From positions 52,516,431-52,580,430 of the forward strand of contig JASFXZ010000002.1 of the NCBI GenBank assembly GCA_032209605.1: a stretch of DNA of 64,000 nucleotides, read 5' to 3'. The position numbers and the translations under genes are program-made. Each line of letters starts with the position of its first letter. Within the stretch, counting starts at the first letter, position 1. The notes under the pieces were generated by a model that was given only the letters and a program-made list of their open reading frames with translations, searched no databases and had not been told where the DNA came from. Shown in pieces: positions 1-12,037 of the stretch. The stretch comes from Mactromeris polynyma (Eukaryota; Mollusca; Bivalvia; Venerida; Mactridae).

Positions 1-510
1 TTTTCAAATGACTTTGCACAAATGTTCACCATGATGAGACAGAGTGTCGCATGCAAGACCCATGTCCGTAGCTCAAGGTCACACTTAGTGGTTAAATGTC
101 AAAATTGGGTCTTGATTTCTTTGTCCGGACCATTACACTGTCATTTATTGGGGGATTGTCAAAAAACTTGACACAAATGTTAACTATGATGAGACCGGGT
201 GTTGCACGCAAGACACATGTCCATAGCTTAAAGGTCAACGTCACACTTGGAGGTCAAACATCAAAATTGGGTCTAAAACATCTTGTACAGAGTATTTCAC
301 TGTCATTTATCTTGGGATTTTCAAATTACTTGGCAAAAATTTCACCATGATGAGACGGCGTGTCTAGCTCAAGACCCTTGTCCGTAGCTCAAAGGTCAAC
401 GTCACACTTGGAGGTCAAACTTAAAAAAAGTTGTCTAAAGCATCTTTTGTGATCTATTACACTGTCATTTATTGAGGGATCTTCAAATTACTTGGCATGA
501 ATGTCCACCA
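1..510. repeat. Three tandem copies of a ~160-bp dispersed repeat
   Basis: The phrase CCATGATGAGAC (or a close variant) recurs near 29, 185 and 346. Each time it is followed by CAAGACCCATGTCCGTAGCT-like, GGTCAACGTCACACTTGGAG-like and CTGTCATTTAT-like blocks in the same order, giving a period of about 160 bp. The copies differ by scattered substitutions. Short open frames such as 96-350 are products of the repeat and look non-coding. The first copy may continue left of the window. Confidence 0.75.
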
Positions 511-951
511 TGGCCCTTTTGTTATAATTGCCTTTTAAACATACCCCAAACAGCAAAGTCCATTGGTGCTGCACCAGGACTAATGGGCATCCATTCCTCA
601 GGTGTAAAAAACTTGATATTTCTTTGATGCAAGTTGGTTACCTAGTAACATTCAAGGGAGATATTTTTCAATGAAAGGTTTCAGAACTTTGTAAATATAA
701 ATTGAGAATTAACCTTGATACCTTGGTCAATAATTCTGAGTTGTTTTTTGCCATGGTCGTCAACAAACCGCTGTTCACTAAATGATGAGATGATCTTCTC
801 TGTTCCTATAATTATTCAATGCTTTCACTGATTCAAACTATGTTAGATTAATCTATACTGAACTTATAAGACAACTCCATGAACTTTAGGACCACCCCTC
901 GTATATTATGAATTGTTAACTTCGTGATTGAACAATATATTCTATTTTCAG

Positions 952-1069
952 ATATTTACATGTAACATTGTACAAGACTGGTGCTCACAACTATGGTACA
1001 CTTCAAAATGAGACTTCAGACGACATGGTAGTGGATGCAGACGACATTAATCCGGATGTGATTTCTTGA
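952..1069 (+). CDS. Possible terminal coding exon of an upstream gene (partial)
   Basis: A pyrimidine-rich acceptor (ending TATTTTCAG at 951) is followed by an open frame of about 38 codons. It begins YLHVTLYKTG, is acidic near the end (SDDMVVDADDINPD) and stops at TGA 1067-1069. The first base completes a codon begun in an upstream exon. The other two frames contain early stops. Possible poly(A) signals AATAAA lie at 1374-1379 and 1885-1890. I do not recognise the protein and did not find a convincing preceding exon, so this rests on splice-site and frame evidence only. Confidence 0.4.
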
Positions 1070-2422
1070 TTCTATTTTTATATTCTTGGCTCAGACATCA
1101 AAGATGTATCATTCTTGCTTACCAGACCGGCATTTCCCTTATTTACACCTATAATCTGGCAAAAAAAATCTCTGTGATCAAAACTATTTTGAGATGTTTT
1201 GGTACTGGATGTTAATTATTTTACTGTGTTGTGTAAAATATTCATGTTGTCTTATGTGTTTTTCTGCCTGTATGTATTTGTGTTATTGTATGGTTAACAA
1301 ACCTCAATAATAAGACCAACCTTGGGACCCTTAAACTGTTCTTAATATCAAGGTGGTCTTAACATTGAGGTTGAATAAAGAGCAGAACAGTCAAAAATTA
1401 CTTGAAAAATGTGGTCTTCATTTTGAGGTGGTCTTATTATTGAGGTGGTCTTATTATTGAGGTGGACTTTAAGTGAGGTTTTACTGTACTACTTACATTC
1501 AAGATTCTTAATCTTTATGCCCGGTTATGATTATATATGTGATATGTTTACTGAATTATATTGTCTAATGTATGAATTGAGTGTTACAAACAAATTGCTT
1601 GAATTTAATTTTCCTCTTGACAATGAAGCTATATGACATTACTCGTAACCAGTTGTTTTTGTGAATATTGCTAAATTACCTGTCTTCTGTAAAGGTGCTT
1701 CCTGTATGAATGTTATCATAGCTTTAGCTGAAAATTGATGACTATTTCATTTGTGTTGTTCAAATGATGTTAAGCCTTTTTTTTTTCATGTATTGTGTAA
1801 AGAAGATCACAATGTATACATTGTAGTTTGAAAAGACATTTTTTTTATGATTTTGATAAAGCCTTTTTAGGCTAAATATTAATTAATAAAGAGTTAAAAC
1901 AGAGTGCATATTATTTGTCCCTACTATGGACTTTTATCAGAGATTAATGAAATTAAACAAGAGCTTTCATTGTTTGAAAAATCTTTGTACATGTAATTCT
2001 CTTATTCCATATGTCTAATTCAAAGCAGGTTTCTTCTTGTATATTCACCAAGTTTTGTGCACAAATTCCTCTTGCAGATGCTATTGTATAATTCAGTTCT
2101 GTTGTTGTCTTGTTTAGGAGATTATTTATTCTACTCGACTAAAGTATTAATTTTGTTGTTGCTTGTGATTGCTAAAATAAACTTGCTTTTGCTAATTTTT
2201 CTCTTACATTTCTTTTTACAATTAATCAAAATAAAAACAGCTTTAACGATTTGATATTCATTATCGCTTTCTAAAAGAGATATACTACATTGTATTTGTG
2301 AATTATTAAATCAATCTAAATTTTGATGATTTCGCTAACATAATTCAATACACTGGGAGAAAACAGTTGATCACACTTTCATTAATTCATTTCTAATGTT
2401 ACCCTGGTTGATAACATTTCAT
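1070..2422. other. Non-coding stretch, possible 3' UTR, with a pogo-like MITE relic
   Basis: AT-rich sequence with two AATAAA hexamers and no convincing coding potential. Around 1303-1480, inverted motifs (AACCTCAATAATAAGACC on the left, GGTCTTATTATTGAGGT and GAGGTTTTACTGTA on the right) suggest a short inverted-repeat element like those at 7560, 40800 and 49566. The right motif is itself locally duplicated. Confidence 0.4.
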
Positions 2423-4437
2423 ACTTCAGTGGTTGACCACCAGACATATGTAGTGACCACTTCAGTGGTTGACCACCATACAGATATGTAGGGACCACTT
2501 CAGTGGTTGACCACCAGACATATGTAGTGACCACTTCAGTGGTTGACCACCAGACAGATATGTAGGGACCACTTCAGTGGTTGACCACCAGACATGTGTA
2601 GGGACCACTTCAGTGGTTGACCACAATACAGATATGTAGGGACCACTTCAGTAGTTGACCACCATACAGATATGTAGTGACCACTTCAGTGGTTGACCAC
2701 CATACAGATATGTAGGGACCACTTCAGTAGTTGACCACCAGACAGATATGTAGGGACCACTTCAGTAGTTGACCACCAGACAGGTATGTAGGGACCACTT
2801 CAGTGATTGACCCAGACAGGTATGTAGGGACCACCATACAGATTTGTAGGGACCACTTCAGTAGTTGACCACGAGACAGGTATGTAGGGACCACCATACA
2901 GATATGTAGGGATCACTTCAGTAGTTGACCACCATACAGATATGTAGGGACCACTTCAGTAGTTGACCACCAGACAGATATGTAGGGACCACTTCAGTAG
3001 TTGACCACCAGACAGATATGTAGGGACCACTTCAGTGGTTGACCACCAGACAGATATGTAGTGACCACTTCAGTGGTTGACCACCATACAGATATGTAGG
3101 AACCACTTCAGTAGTTGACCACCAGACAGATATGAAGGGACCACTTCAGTAGTTGACCACCAGACAGATATGTAGGGACCACTTCAGTAGTTGACCACCA
3201 GACATGTGTAGGGACCACTTCAGTGGTTGACCACAATACAGATATGTAGGGACCACTTCAGTAGTTGACCACCAGACAGATATGTAGGGACCACTTCAGT
3301 GGTTGACCACCATACAGATATGTAGGGACCACTTCAGTAGTTGACCACCAGACAGATATGTAGGGACCACTTCAGTAGTTGACCACCAGACAGATATGTA
3401 GGGTCCACTTCAGTGATGGACCACCAGACAGATATGTAGGGACCACTTCAATGGTTGACCTTCAGACAGGTATGTAGGGACCACTTCAGTGATTGACCCA
3501 GACAGGTATGTAGGGACCACTTCAGTGGTTGACCACCATACAAATATGTAGGGACCACTTCAGTGGTTGACCACCATTCAGATATGTAGGGGCCACTTCA
3601 GTGGTTGACCACCATACAGATATGTAGGGACCACTTCAGTCGTTGACCACCGTACAGATATGTAGGGACCACTTCAGTCGTTGACCACCAGACAGGTATG
3701 TAGGGACCACTTCAGTAGTTGACCACCAGACAGATATGTAGGGACCACTTCAGTGGTTGATCACCAGACAGATATGTAGGGACCACTTCAGTGGTTGACC
3801 ACCATACAGATATGTAGGGACCACTTCAGTGGTTGACCACCTGACAGATATGTAGTGACCACTTCAGTGGTTGACCACCAGACAGATATGTAGGGACCAC
3901 TTCAGTGGTTGACCACCAGACAGATATGTAGGGACCACTTCGGTGGTTGACCACCAGACAGATATGTAGTGACCACTTCGGTGGTTGACCACCATACAGA
4001 TATGTAGGGACCACTTCAGTCGTTGACCACCGTACAGATATGTAGGGACCACTTCAGTCGTTGACCACCAGACAGGTATGTAGGGACCAGTTCAGTAGTT
4101 GACCACCAGACAGATATGTAGGGACCACTTCAGTGGTTGATCACAAGACAGATATGTAGGGACCACTTCAGTGGTTGACCACCATACAGATATGTAGGGA
4201 CCACTTCAGTGGTTGACCACCTGACAGATATGTAGTGACCACTTCAGTGGTTGACCACCAGACAGATATGTAGGGACCACTTCAGTGGTTGACCACCAGA
4301 CAGATATGTAGGGACCACTTCGGTGGTTGACCACCAGACAGATATGTAGTGACCACTTCAGTGGTTGACCACCAGACAGATATGTAGGGACCACTTTGGT
4401 GGTTGACCACCAGACAGATATGTAGGGACCACTTGGT
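2423..4437. repeat. Minisatellite, 38-bp unit, ~53 copies
   Basis: A head-to-tail array built on GACCACTTCAGTGGTTGACC followed by ACCAGACAGATATGTAGG, with variants at a few positions (AGT/AGTGG, CAGACA/CATACA, TAGGG/TAGTG). The unit contains the near-palindrome ACCACTTCAGTGGT, so each copy can form a 6-bp-arm hairpin. A block of ten units is itself duplicated: the run starting at 3601 reappears at 3981, exactly 380 bp on, with the same diagnostic variants (TCGTTGACCACCG). Minus-strand open frames across the array (3826-4499) are by-products. Confidence 0.95.
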
Positions 4438-4929
4438 GTGGTCAGGGCAATAGAATTGTCATCTGCTAAAAATAACAACACAAAAATTGACAACAACAAC
4501 TATATATATTTTGCAATAAGAAATAACATGTATCTAGTTAAATGATCAGTCTTATAATGTGCTTTGTTGAGACATATCTATCCCAGATTAAACTAATATA
4601 CTATTTGTAACGCAATCAAAATAACCTTTTATAGAATGATACGTGGATAGGCTCTACACCAACAGTGAGGGGGAAATGCACTGATTTTACTCCATGTGTA
4701 AATGCAATTTGGTACTCACTTAACTTATCTCTGTTTGAAACAAACTATACCTAATCAAATACTGTCAATTTAGAAAATATACGTCCGATTGTCTTGAAAT
4801 TAATGATGAGGTTAAGTATGGTTTGAATTCATCAGAAACAACAATAGAATAGGTTTGATACATGTATAACCTATTCATGCTAAAATAGAACACTAGAATG
4901 GAAGATAACATTATTAAAAGTTGGTTGTA
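4438..4929. other. Unique intergenic sequence, no feature seen
   Basis: AT-rich spacer between two minisatellites. No open frame of note, splice-site pair or recognisable repeat was seen. Confidence 0.5.
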
Positions 4930-5756
4930 GCATTATCTATCGCTATGGGCGAACAAGAAAGAAGAAGCATTTTCTATCGCTATGGGTGAACAAGAAAGAA
5001 GAAGCATTATCTATCGCTATGGGTGAACAAGAAAGAAGAAGCATTATCTATCGCTATGGGTGAACAAGAAAGAAGAAGCATTATCTATCGCTATGGGTGA
5101 ACAAGAAAGAAGAAGCATTATCTATCGCTATGGGTGAACAAGGAAGAAGAAGCATTATCTATCGCTATGGGCGAACAAGAAAGAAGAAGCATTTTCTATC
5201 GCTATGGGTGAACAAGAAAGAAGAAGCATTATCTATCGCTATGGGTGAACAAGAAAGAAGAAGCATTATCTATCGCTATGGGTGAACAAGAAAGAAGAAG
5301 CATTATCTATCGCTATGGGTGAACAAGAAAGAAGAAGCATTATCTATCGCTATGGGTGAACAAGAAAGAAGAAGCATTATCTATCGCTATGGGTGAACAA
5401 GAAATAAGAAGCATTATCTATCGCTATGGGCGAACACGAAAGAAGAAGCACTATCTATTGCTATGGGCGAACAAGAAAGAAGAAGCATTATCTATCGCTA
5501 TGGGTGAACAAGAAAGAAGAAGCATTATCTATCGCTATGGGTGAACAAGAAAGAAGAAGTACTATCTATCGCTATGGGTGAACAAGAAAGAAGAAGCATT
5601 ATCTATCGCTATGGGTGAACAAGAAAGAAGAAGTACTATCTATCGCTATGGGTGAACAAGAAAGAAGAAGCATTATCTATCGCTATGGGTGAACAAGAAA
5701 GAAGAAGCATTATCTATCGCTATGGGTGAACAAGAAAGAAGAAGCATTATCTACGC
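4930..5756. repeat. Minisatellite, 37-bp unit, ~22 copies
   Basis: Tandem copies of CATTATCTATCGCTATGGGT plus GAACAAGAAAGAAGAAG. One strand is strongly purine-rich over the second half of the unit. Rare variants occur (GGGC, GTACTATC, AATAAGAAG). The unit length is not a multiple of three, so short frames around 5097-5544 cycle through all three readings of the repeat and are not genes. Confidence 0.95.
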
Positions 5757-5876
5757 ATGTTCAAGTAATATCTAGTTTGTGCATGTTATTGTACCAATCA
5801 ATAAAACAAGTTCAGTATAGGAAAGCTATTTTCATGCTACATAAAATGCCTAACAAACTGTGTGTTAGCATATTTT

Positions 5877-6186
5877 ACTTTGTGACCTCAGACATATATC
5901 TGCATACTAAACATGTCAGTACTTTGTGACCTCAGACATATATCTGCATACTAAACATGTCAGTACTTTGTGACCTCAGACATATATCTGCATACTAAAC
6001 ATGTCAGTACTTTGTGACCTCAGACATATATCTGCATACTAAACATGTCAGTACATAGTGACCTCAGACATATATCTGCATACTAAACATGTCAGTACTT
6101 TGCGACCTCAGACATCTATCAGCATACAAAACATGTCAGTACATTGTGACCTCATACATCTATCAGCATACAAAACATGTCAGTAA
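5877..6186. repeat. Minisatellite, 44-bp unit, 7 copies
   Basis: Copies of CTTTGTGACCTCAGACATAT plus ATCTGCATACTAAACATGTC-type sequence repeat every 44 bp. The last two copies share a derived variant (CATCTATCAGCATACAAAAC), which points to growth by local unit duplication. The array lies about 100 bp beyond the 37-bp array. Confidence 0.92.
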
Positions 6187-6831
6187 CAGTTTCTCTTGCA
6201 CAAATGCATACTAAAAGATAAATATGTATTAAATCCATATCAAGGTTGCAAGAGACAAAAGTCACATAACATCTTAAATATAAATATCAGGAATTTCAAC
6301 GCATATTGGGATATTCCAAAGTTTCGTTTGTACCTTAGAATACTGATTCGGCATTTGAATATTCGATAAAATATATATTTTCAATACAAAAGCTGAATGC
6401 AAGCATATAAATTTCAATAATGGGCATTATCGCATTGAATGACATTTTAGGGGTGAAAATAATATCTACAGGTGTTAATTGACATGTCATGTTGTATATT
6501 TGGGGGCAAGAGAGATATAACACTGGCGACGACAGTTAGGCCCTGAAATTTTTAGTAACACAAATTTGATAAGCATAAACTATAAGTTAAACTTTGAATT
6601 TCAAATGTATTGTTATTAAATAAGAAGGTCGAATATTCGAATATTCGTTCTGAAGGTTGACCGAAAATAGTTAAAACTTGTTTGAACTTTTCAATGTCAT
6701 CATTTACACTGCTTTTAATAAAACTATCAACAACTTTAATTTTATACTATAACAACTAATACTGCAAATATGAAGGTCAACAACGTATACAGATTTACTA
6801 ATACCCCTACACCAATGTTTGCACGGTTGCA
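6187..6831. other. 3' flank of the minus-strand PLD-like gene
   Basis: AT-rich region downstream (in minus orientation) of the stop codon at 6834-6832, likely to include its 3' UTR. An ATTAAA-type signal on the minus strand (TTTAAT on plus, about 6736) is a weak poly(A) candidate. No other coding evidence. Confidence 0.4.
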
Positions 6832-9800
6832 TCACTTCTGAACATGGACGGATGCATTGATCGGAGCCAGAAATCGTGAGATGAATTCTACATCAGACAT
6901 CACTTGATACTGTACAGTGTCCATACTGCAGGAAGCGAAGTAATCGCCATGGAAACTTGCACTTGTTGTAAGCACCTCGGCCTTATCACCATGGATACAA
7001 CCTATAAACTTTGCATTGAAATTTTTTATTGGATAGATAATTTGTGAATAAAGTTTGTATTCAAGAAACATTTGGTCTTTTGGTCCAAACATATCCAATG
7101 CTCTCTTTTTAACCTCGTATATCATCTTTGTGTTGTCACATTTTTGTCGTACGTAAAATGCGTCTATGTTTGCTGTAAGTCGGTGCTGGAGTACGATGTT
7201 GCAGACGTCAACTAGACGAGCTGAATCCAAATATGGAGATACTATATACACTTTACGATTGGTATCGCTGAACCAATGGTGTAGTGTAGACTTCCACAAC
7301 TGATAAATATATGAAGATCCATCCCTAACGCAAGCATTCTGTACACTGTCCAACTGTCCTTGTAACACATCTCCAGTCCACTGAAAATTTATATGCAATA
7401 AAAATCTAGGTTCAAACATTTTCAACAACAAGCAAACTATAGAATTACATGCATTAACAAAGAATGAACTTATAATGTATTGATCCGTATTTGTTGTAGA
7501 AAGATGTTCCATTATTTTAACAATCGGGCCATTTTACAAGATATTTTCAATTGGTTATACCGTAAAACTTTGAAACCTCGAACTGGCGTCAGACCTAGCA
7601 ATTAATTCGAGCCATCTACTGTTCGATGCATTTATGGTATACAAGTATATGTAGGAACTGACAGTCGGCGGTGCAAGTGTTCTAAGCATGTTGAGCACAT
7701 GGCATTTGTTTTCAGACTGAATGCACGTCGATCAATAGTCGCAGCATTATTCATAATAATAATAATTAAAAAATAAATGAAAGAAAGAAAAGCAAAAACA
7801 GATTCAAATAAATGATTCCCTGTAGCAACTTCTCTCTCATTTAGTCTTATACACATGAATTGTCTGTCTCTTAGTACATGTACATGTATATCGTACAACT
7901 GTCAAGTTATAACACGATGTTCGAATAACATGTGTTGCCAATCTTACCCCTCAACAAACAATAGAATATTAAGCGGTCAATTTAAGGTGTGAATTATTGT
8001 ATTGTATGACCTATCTATGTCGAACAATGAATGAAATGATAGCTAGGGACCGCAAATCCTGTTCGAGTGTTCGCCCTATCTCTGTTCAAGTGCTCTACTG
8101 TTAGATAATATACAATAAGAAGGGATTTTGCCGGGACTTAAGAACCTGTTCGAGGTATCTACTGTGTTCTAGCCAAAACTTTTCGAGATTTCCAAGTTTT
8201 ACTGTACATTAGAGATGCTTTAGCCAATGTCACAACAATACTGGATGAAATTAATTCAAACATTTTATGTTCAGATGAGCCAGATACATCTTGAAGATAC
8301 ATTTTTTACCATCCAACATCTATACATTTACATGCAGCATAAACTTACTCTGTCAACTGTCATCAGCTCTAATTCTTCAGTTTGTCTATTTTCAAGTCGT
8401 ACAGTTGCTTCCTTCAGTCTGTCAATAATACTGACCGATGTAGCTGAAATAAAATAAGCAAAAACATAATATAGCGGATGACTATAAGACTGCACAGCAG
8501 AACAAATTCATGAATTCCAACAGTAAAAGAGGGAGTATACTTCCCAAGAGGACAAAGATGAATAAGTACCGAGGTAAGTTATATGACCATAATTACCCAA
8601 GTTATGGTCAAATTTACAAGGAAAAGGTTTTCCTTACATTTTGGCCATACCTTTGCATATAATTCTTCAAAGCCACCAGCCTCAATAAACACAGGCTCAA
8701 AGTATTTCACAAGCACATCTGGCCCCTAATCTGGCCCCTATCTCCCGAAGCATCTCAATCAGAGCTAAATATCAGCTCAAATATTGTTCAGATTGTTAAG
8801 AGTTTTCTCATCTGAGACCATACTCAAAATCGGTATTACAAAAAGAAGAGATGAGCTTTTCTTTTTTTCCAAGTGATCACAATGAGATTGTCTCAAACTC
8901 AGGTTCCAATTTGAGCAAAATCTCATATTGAGCTGAGATTTCTATTTGAGATGCTTTGAGAGATTGGTGCCTACTTTTATATACAAATATAAAGCAATAA
9001 TAAGCCATCACATACTTCCCCCTGAATCAATTATCTCGACTTCAGCTTCAGGAATTTCAGCAGATTGGTCCTCATCCAAGATTTCCATAGCTTCATCTTC
9101 CATCAGTTTAATCCGGGCATTTCTTTCACCTGTTTTATGAAACAACATTACAGCTTTGATAAATTGGAAATTAATCGCAGTAAATTAAAACATACCAAGT
9201 ATATATCCTTTTATAAATATGTTCCCATATGCACCTGTGTTTTACAAGTAGAGATAACAATGCCAACAAAGAGTATACAGAGGTATTCAAGGGACAGTAA
9301 AATACTGGTACTTTGATAGAATGTATCAGTGCTTATAGCTGAGGTTGACAGTATGAGGCAGTCAAGGCCTACATTCAAATTTTCATTGTTTGTCTTTTAT
9401 ACAATATTGTCTTATGAAGAGGACAGACAGCTGAAAATGCAGCGGAAATAAGCAGGTACGCAAAGCATACAAGTTAGGTTGCGATGAGGTCCAGTTAGGT
9501 TGCGATGGGGTCCAGTTAGGTTGCGATGGGGTACAGTTAGGTTGCGATGGGGTCCGGTTAGGTTGTGATGGGGCAAACATTCATATTGTTATTAGGGTCA
9601 ACATAAAGGTGAAGATAAATCTGAATACCTATTGTTACAATATTTTGCTTCTCGAATATACACCAGTTTTCAAAGTAATCTTGAAATGTAGAACTCTTTT
9701 GGTGTGCCTCTCCGATTGGTGCATCATAAGCTTCCAGTATTGTTTTGAACATATTCACAAACCAATCCAACACACACTGACCTTTGATAGTTAAAGTGCC

Positions 9801-12037
9801 AGAGCTCATTGATACGGTCAGTGTCACATTGTCTACTTTGAGTATAACCTGAAACGGGAAGCAGAACAGTTGATTTATTGATAATATACTTTGTGCAGGA
9901 CAAAATTGCAGACATTTCTGTGAAGTTCTATTCCACGTGACATTACAGTGATCCCCTTTCTGTGAAGTTCTATATGTGACATTATAGAGATCCCCTTTCT
10001 GTGAAGTTCTATATGTGACATTACAGCCTTCTCTGTGAAGTTCTATATGTGACATTACAGCCTTCTCTGTGAAGTTCTATATGTGACATTACAGCCTTCT
10101 CTGTGAAGTTCTATATGTGACATTACAGCCTTCTCTGTGAAGTTCTATATGTGACATTACAGAGATCCCCTTTCTGTGAAGTTCTATATGTGACATTACA
10201 GCCTTCTCTGTGAAGTTCTATATGTGACATTACAGCCTTCTCTGTGAAGTTCTATATGTGACATTACAGCCTTCTCTGTGAAGTTCTATATGTGACATTA
10301 CAGCCTTCTCTGTGAAGTTCTATATGTGACATTACAGCCTTCTCTGTGAAGTTCTATATGTGACATTACAGCCTTCTCTGTGAAGTTCTATATGTGACAT
10401 TACAGAGATCCCCTTTCTGTGAAGTTCTATATGTGACATTACAGAGATCCTCTTTCTGTGAAGTTCTATTCTATATGTGACATTACAGAGATCCCCTTTG
10501 TGTGAAGTTCTATTCTATACGTGACATTACAGAGATCCCCTTTCTGCAAAGTTCTATTCTATATGTGACATTCCAGAGACCCCCTTTCTGTGAAGTTCTA
10601 TTCTATATGTGACATTACAGAGATCTCCTTTCGGCGAAGTTCTATTCTATATGTGACATTACAGAGATCTCCTTTCTGCGAAGTTCTATTCTATATGTGA
10701 CATTACAGAGATCTCCTTTCTGCGAAGTTCTATTCTATATGTGACATTACAGAGATCTCCTTTCTGCGAAGTTCTATTCTATATGTGACATTACAGAGAT
10801 CTCCTTTCTGTGAAGTTCTATTCTATATGTGACATTACAGAGATCTCCTTTCTGCGAAGTTCTATTCTATATGTGACATTACAGTGATCCCCTTTCTGGG
10901 AAGTTCTATTCTATATGTGACATTCCAGAGATCCCCTTTCTGTGAAGTTCTATTCTATATGTGACATTACAGTGATCTCCTTTCTGTGAAGTTCTATTCT
11001 ATATGTGACATTCCAGAGACCCCCTTTCTGTGAAGTTCTATTCTATATGTGACATTCCAGAGACCCCCTTTCTGTGAAGTTCTATTCTATATGTGAAATT
11101 ACAGTGATCTCCTTTCTGGGAAGTTCTATTCTATATGTGACATTACAGAGATCCCCTTTCTGGGAAGTTCTATTCTATATAAAACATCTTGTCAATAGTA
11201 GTCAAATACTTTTGAACAATAAAATATTCTTATGATATAAGAGTAATGTAAAACCCCATTGATATTAAATGTAGTTAAAAAGAGATGAGGAATTAAAATG
11301 TCAGCATTATACTTATAGTAAAAAGCTAAATATTTTGATTATTTCTGATTCGATTATTTTCAAACTGATCCGATAATCGTCGGATTATGAAATTTATCCG
11401 ATACCATACTGTGTATTCAGGATGTCTGTATGGAAGTATCTTGCATGTATGTACCATGTTTTATTTACAGTGTCAAAAATTATTCTGTGATGAAGAGCAA
11501 TATGCACAAGTAGAAAAATTAACTATTATTTTACTGAAAACTTATAAATATGCCTATACAGTCAGAACTCGTTTATTGCACAACTTTCTATGCGAATACT
11601 CGGTATAATTCAAAATAAATATCAGGTCCCGATGAATCTTCCTATGCACATCGAATGGAAAAGGGCTATTCGAAACCATGTATTATTCGAAATACAATTT
11701 AGACCAGATGAATTCGAATGAACGAGGTCCAATTGTATACAATTTTTAAAAGACTTATTTGTTTCAATAAAAGTTTATTATAAAACTCACACAGCAGATA
11801 GAACAGTACCTTTTTGTTTCCAATTTTATCGTATGTGTCCTTGTAAGGATATTTCGGCATTGGGTAGTTATTCTGATGTTTAAGAACTCGCAGCCAAAAC
11901 ATAGCCAGGCATATAGAGCCATGTTCGGACCGGGGTTTTATTGAAACAGTTTCGCTGTTGGTAAGGTCTAAATACACCTGCTCCTGGATTTTTGTGTACA
12001 CAAAATCCTTGATATATTTCTCCAAATCATTCGCCAT
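6832..12037 (-). CDS. Unrecognised 401-aa protein with a degenerate phospholipase-D-like C-terminal half
   Basis: Five exons join in phase with GT-AG junctions: 12037-11810, 9848-9629, 9129-9016, 8443-8349 and 7380-6832. Together they give 1206 nt, or 401 codons plus TGA. The protein starts MANDLEKYIKDF. Residues about 77-150 form an unassigned domain, and about 155-185 is an acidic linker (EDEAMEILDEDQ). Residues about 220-395 hold VYIVSPYLDSARLVDV and then FNAKFIGCIHGDKAEVLTTS (340-359), which resembles a PLD HxK...G...S block with the His replaced by Asn341. That suggests a single, probably inactive PLD-like lobe. A TTTTTCAG acceptor just upstream of the ATG implies a spliced 5' UTR. The open frame continuing upstream of 7380 is intronic repeat, not protein. 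Intron 1 contains two minisatellites and a MITE, and intron 4 a nested transposon. The exon structure is well supported; the fold assignment is inference. Confidence 0.75.
7444..8300. repeat. Dispersed repeat split by a nested element (host repeat)
   Basis: The segments 7444-7559 and 8205-8300 together match an uninterrupted copy at about 55445-55710. Both copies contain CATGCATTAACAAAGAATGA and GATGTATTGATCCGT, and on the other side TTAGCCAATGT..AACAATACTGGATGAA and TTATGTTCAGATG. The middle of the first copy is a later insertion (7560-8204). The repeat lies in intron 4 of the PLD-like gene. Confidence 0.75.
7560..8204. mobile_element. Pogo-like short DNA element, 645 bp, TA target sites
   Basis: The termini are inverted. 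The left end reads CCGTAAAACTTTGAAACCTC, and the complement of the right end reads CAGTAAAACTTGGAAATCTC. The element is flanked by TA on both sides (7558-7559 and 8205-8206). No transposase frame is visible inside, so it is non-autonomous. TA target sites with CAG/CTG-like ends fit the pogo/Tc1-mariner group. The empty site is preserved in the related repeat near 55610. Confidence 0.7.
9470..9575. repeat. Short tandem repeat, 21-bp unit, ~5 copies
   Basis: TTAGGTTGCGATGGGGTCCA-type units repeat every 21 bp. The array lies in the intron between the second and third exons of the PLD-like gene. The minus-strand frame QPNWTPSQPN and similar is a by-product. Confidence 0.9.
9915..11180. repeat. 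Minisatellite with alternating 34-, 38- and 44-bp unit types, ~32 copies
   Basis: The common core is GTGAAGTTCTATATGTGACA plus TTACAG. A short form continues CCTTCTCT. Longer forms continue AGATCCCCTTTCT and carry an extra TTCTA (GAAGTTCTATTCTATATG). Short units cluster at about 10000-10390 and long ones at 10440-11180, so two unit types have each been amplified. It starts about 65 bp beyond exon 2 of the PLD-like gene, within intron 1. Confidence 0.93.
11559..11736. mobile_element. MITE, ~178 bp, pogo-like ends, TA flanks
   Basis: The left end CAGTCAGAACTCGTTTATT and the inverted right end (CAATTGGACCTCGTTCATT when complemented) are preceded and followed by TA. The copy at 49566-49743 has the same length and matching ends. 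No coding capacity. It lies in intron 1 of the PLD-like gene, about 70 bp from the end of exon 1. Confidence 0.6.

Noticed and set aside
540..615. Possible exon with SIGAAPGLMGIHSSG-like reading before 952
   Set aside because: The attractive frame has the wrong phase to join the exon at 952, and the phase-compatible frame looks unlike protein.
3826..4499. Minus-strand open frames rich in VVPTYLSGGQPLKWS
   Set aside because: Reading of the 38-bp minisatellite; no unique sequence except at the edges.
2423..6186. CRISPR-like regular arrays
   Set aside because: Units are contiguous with no unique spacers and no cas genes, and the window is clearly a eukaryotic genome.
7381..7512. Coding extension MEHLSTTNTDQY upstream of the last PLD-like exon
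   Set aside because: It overlaps a dispersed repeat also found at 55441. A good acceptor at 7381-7382 and phase agreement with exon 8443-8349 place it in the intron.
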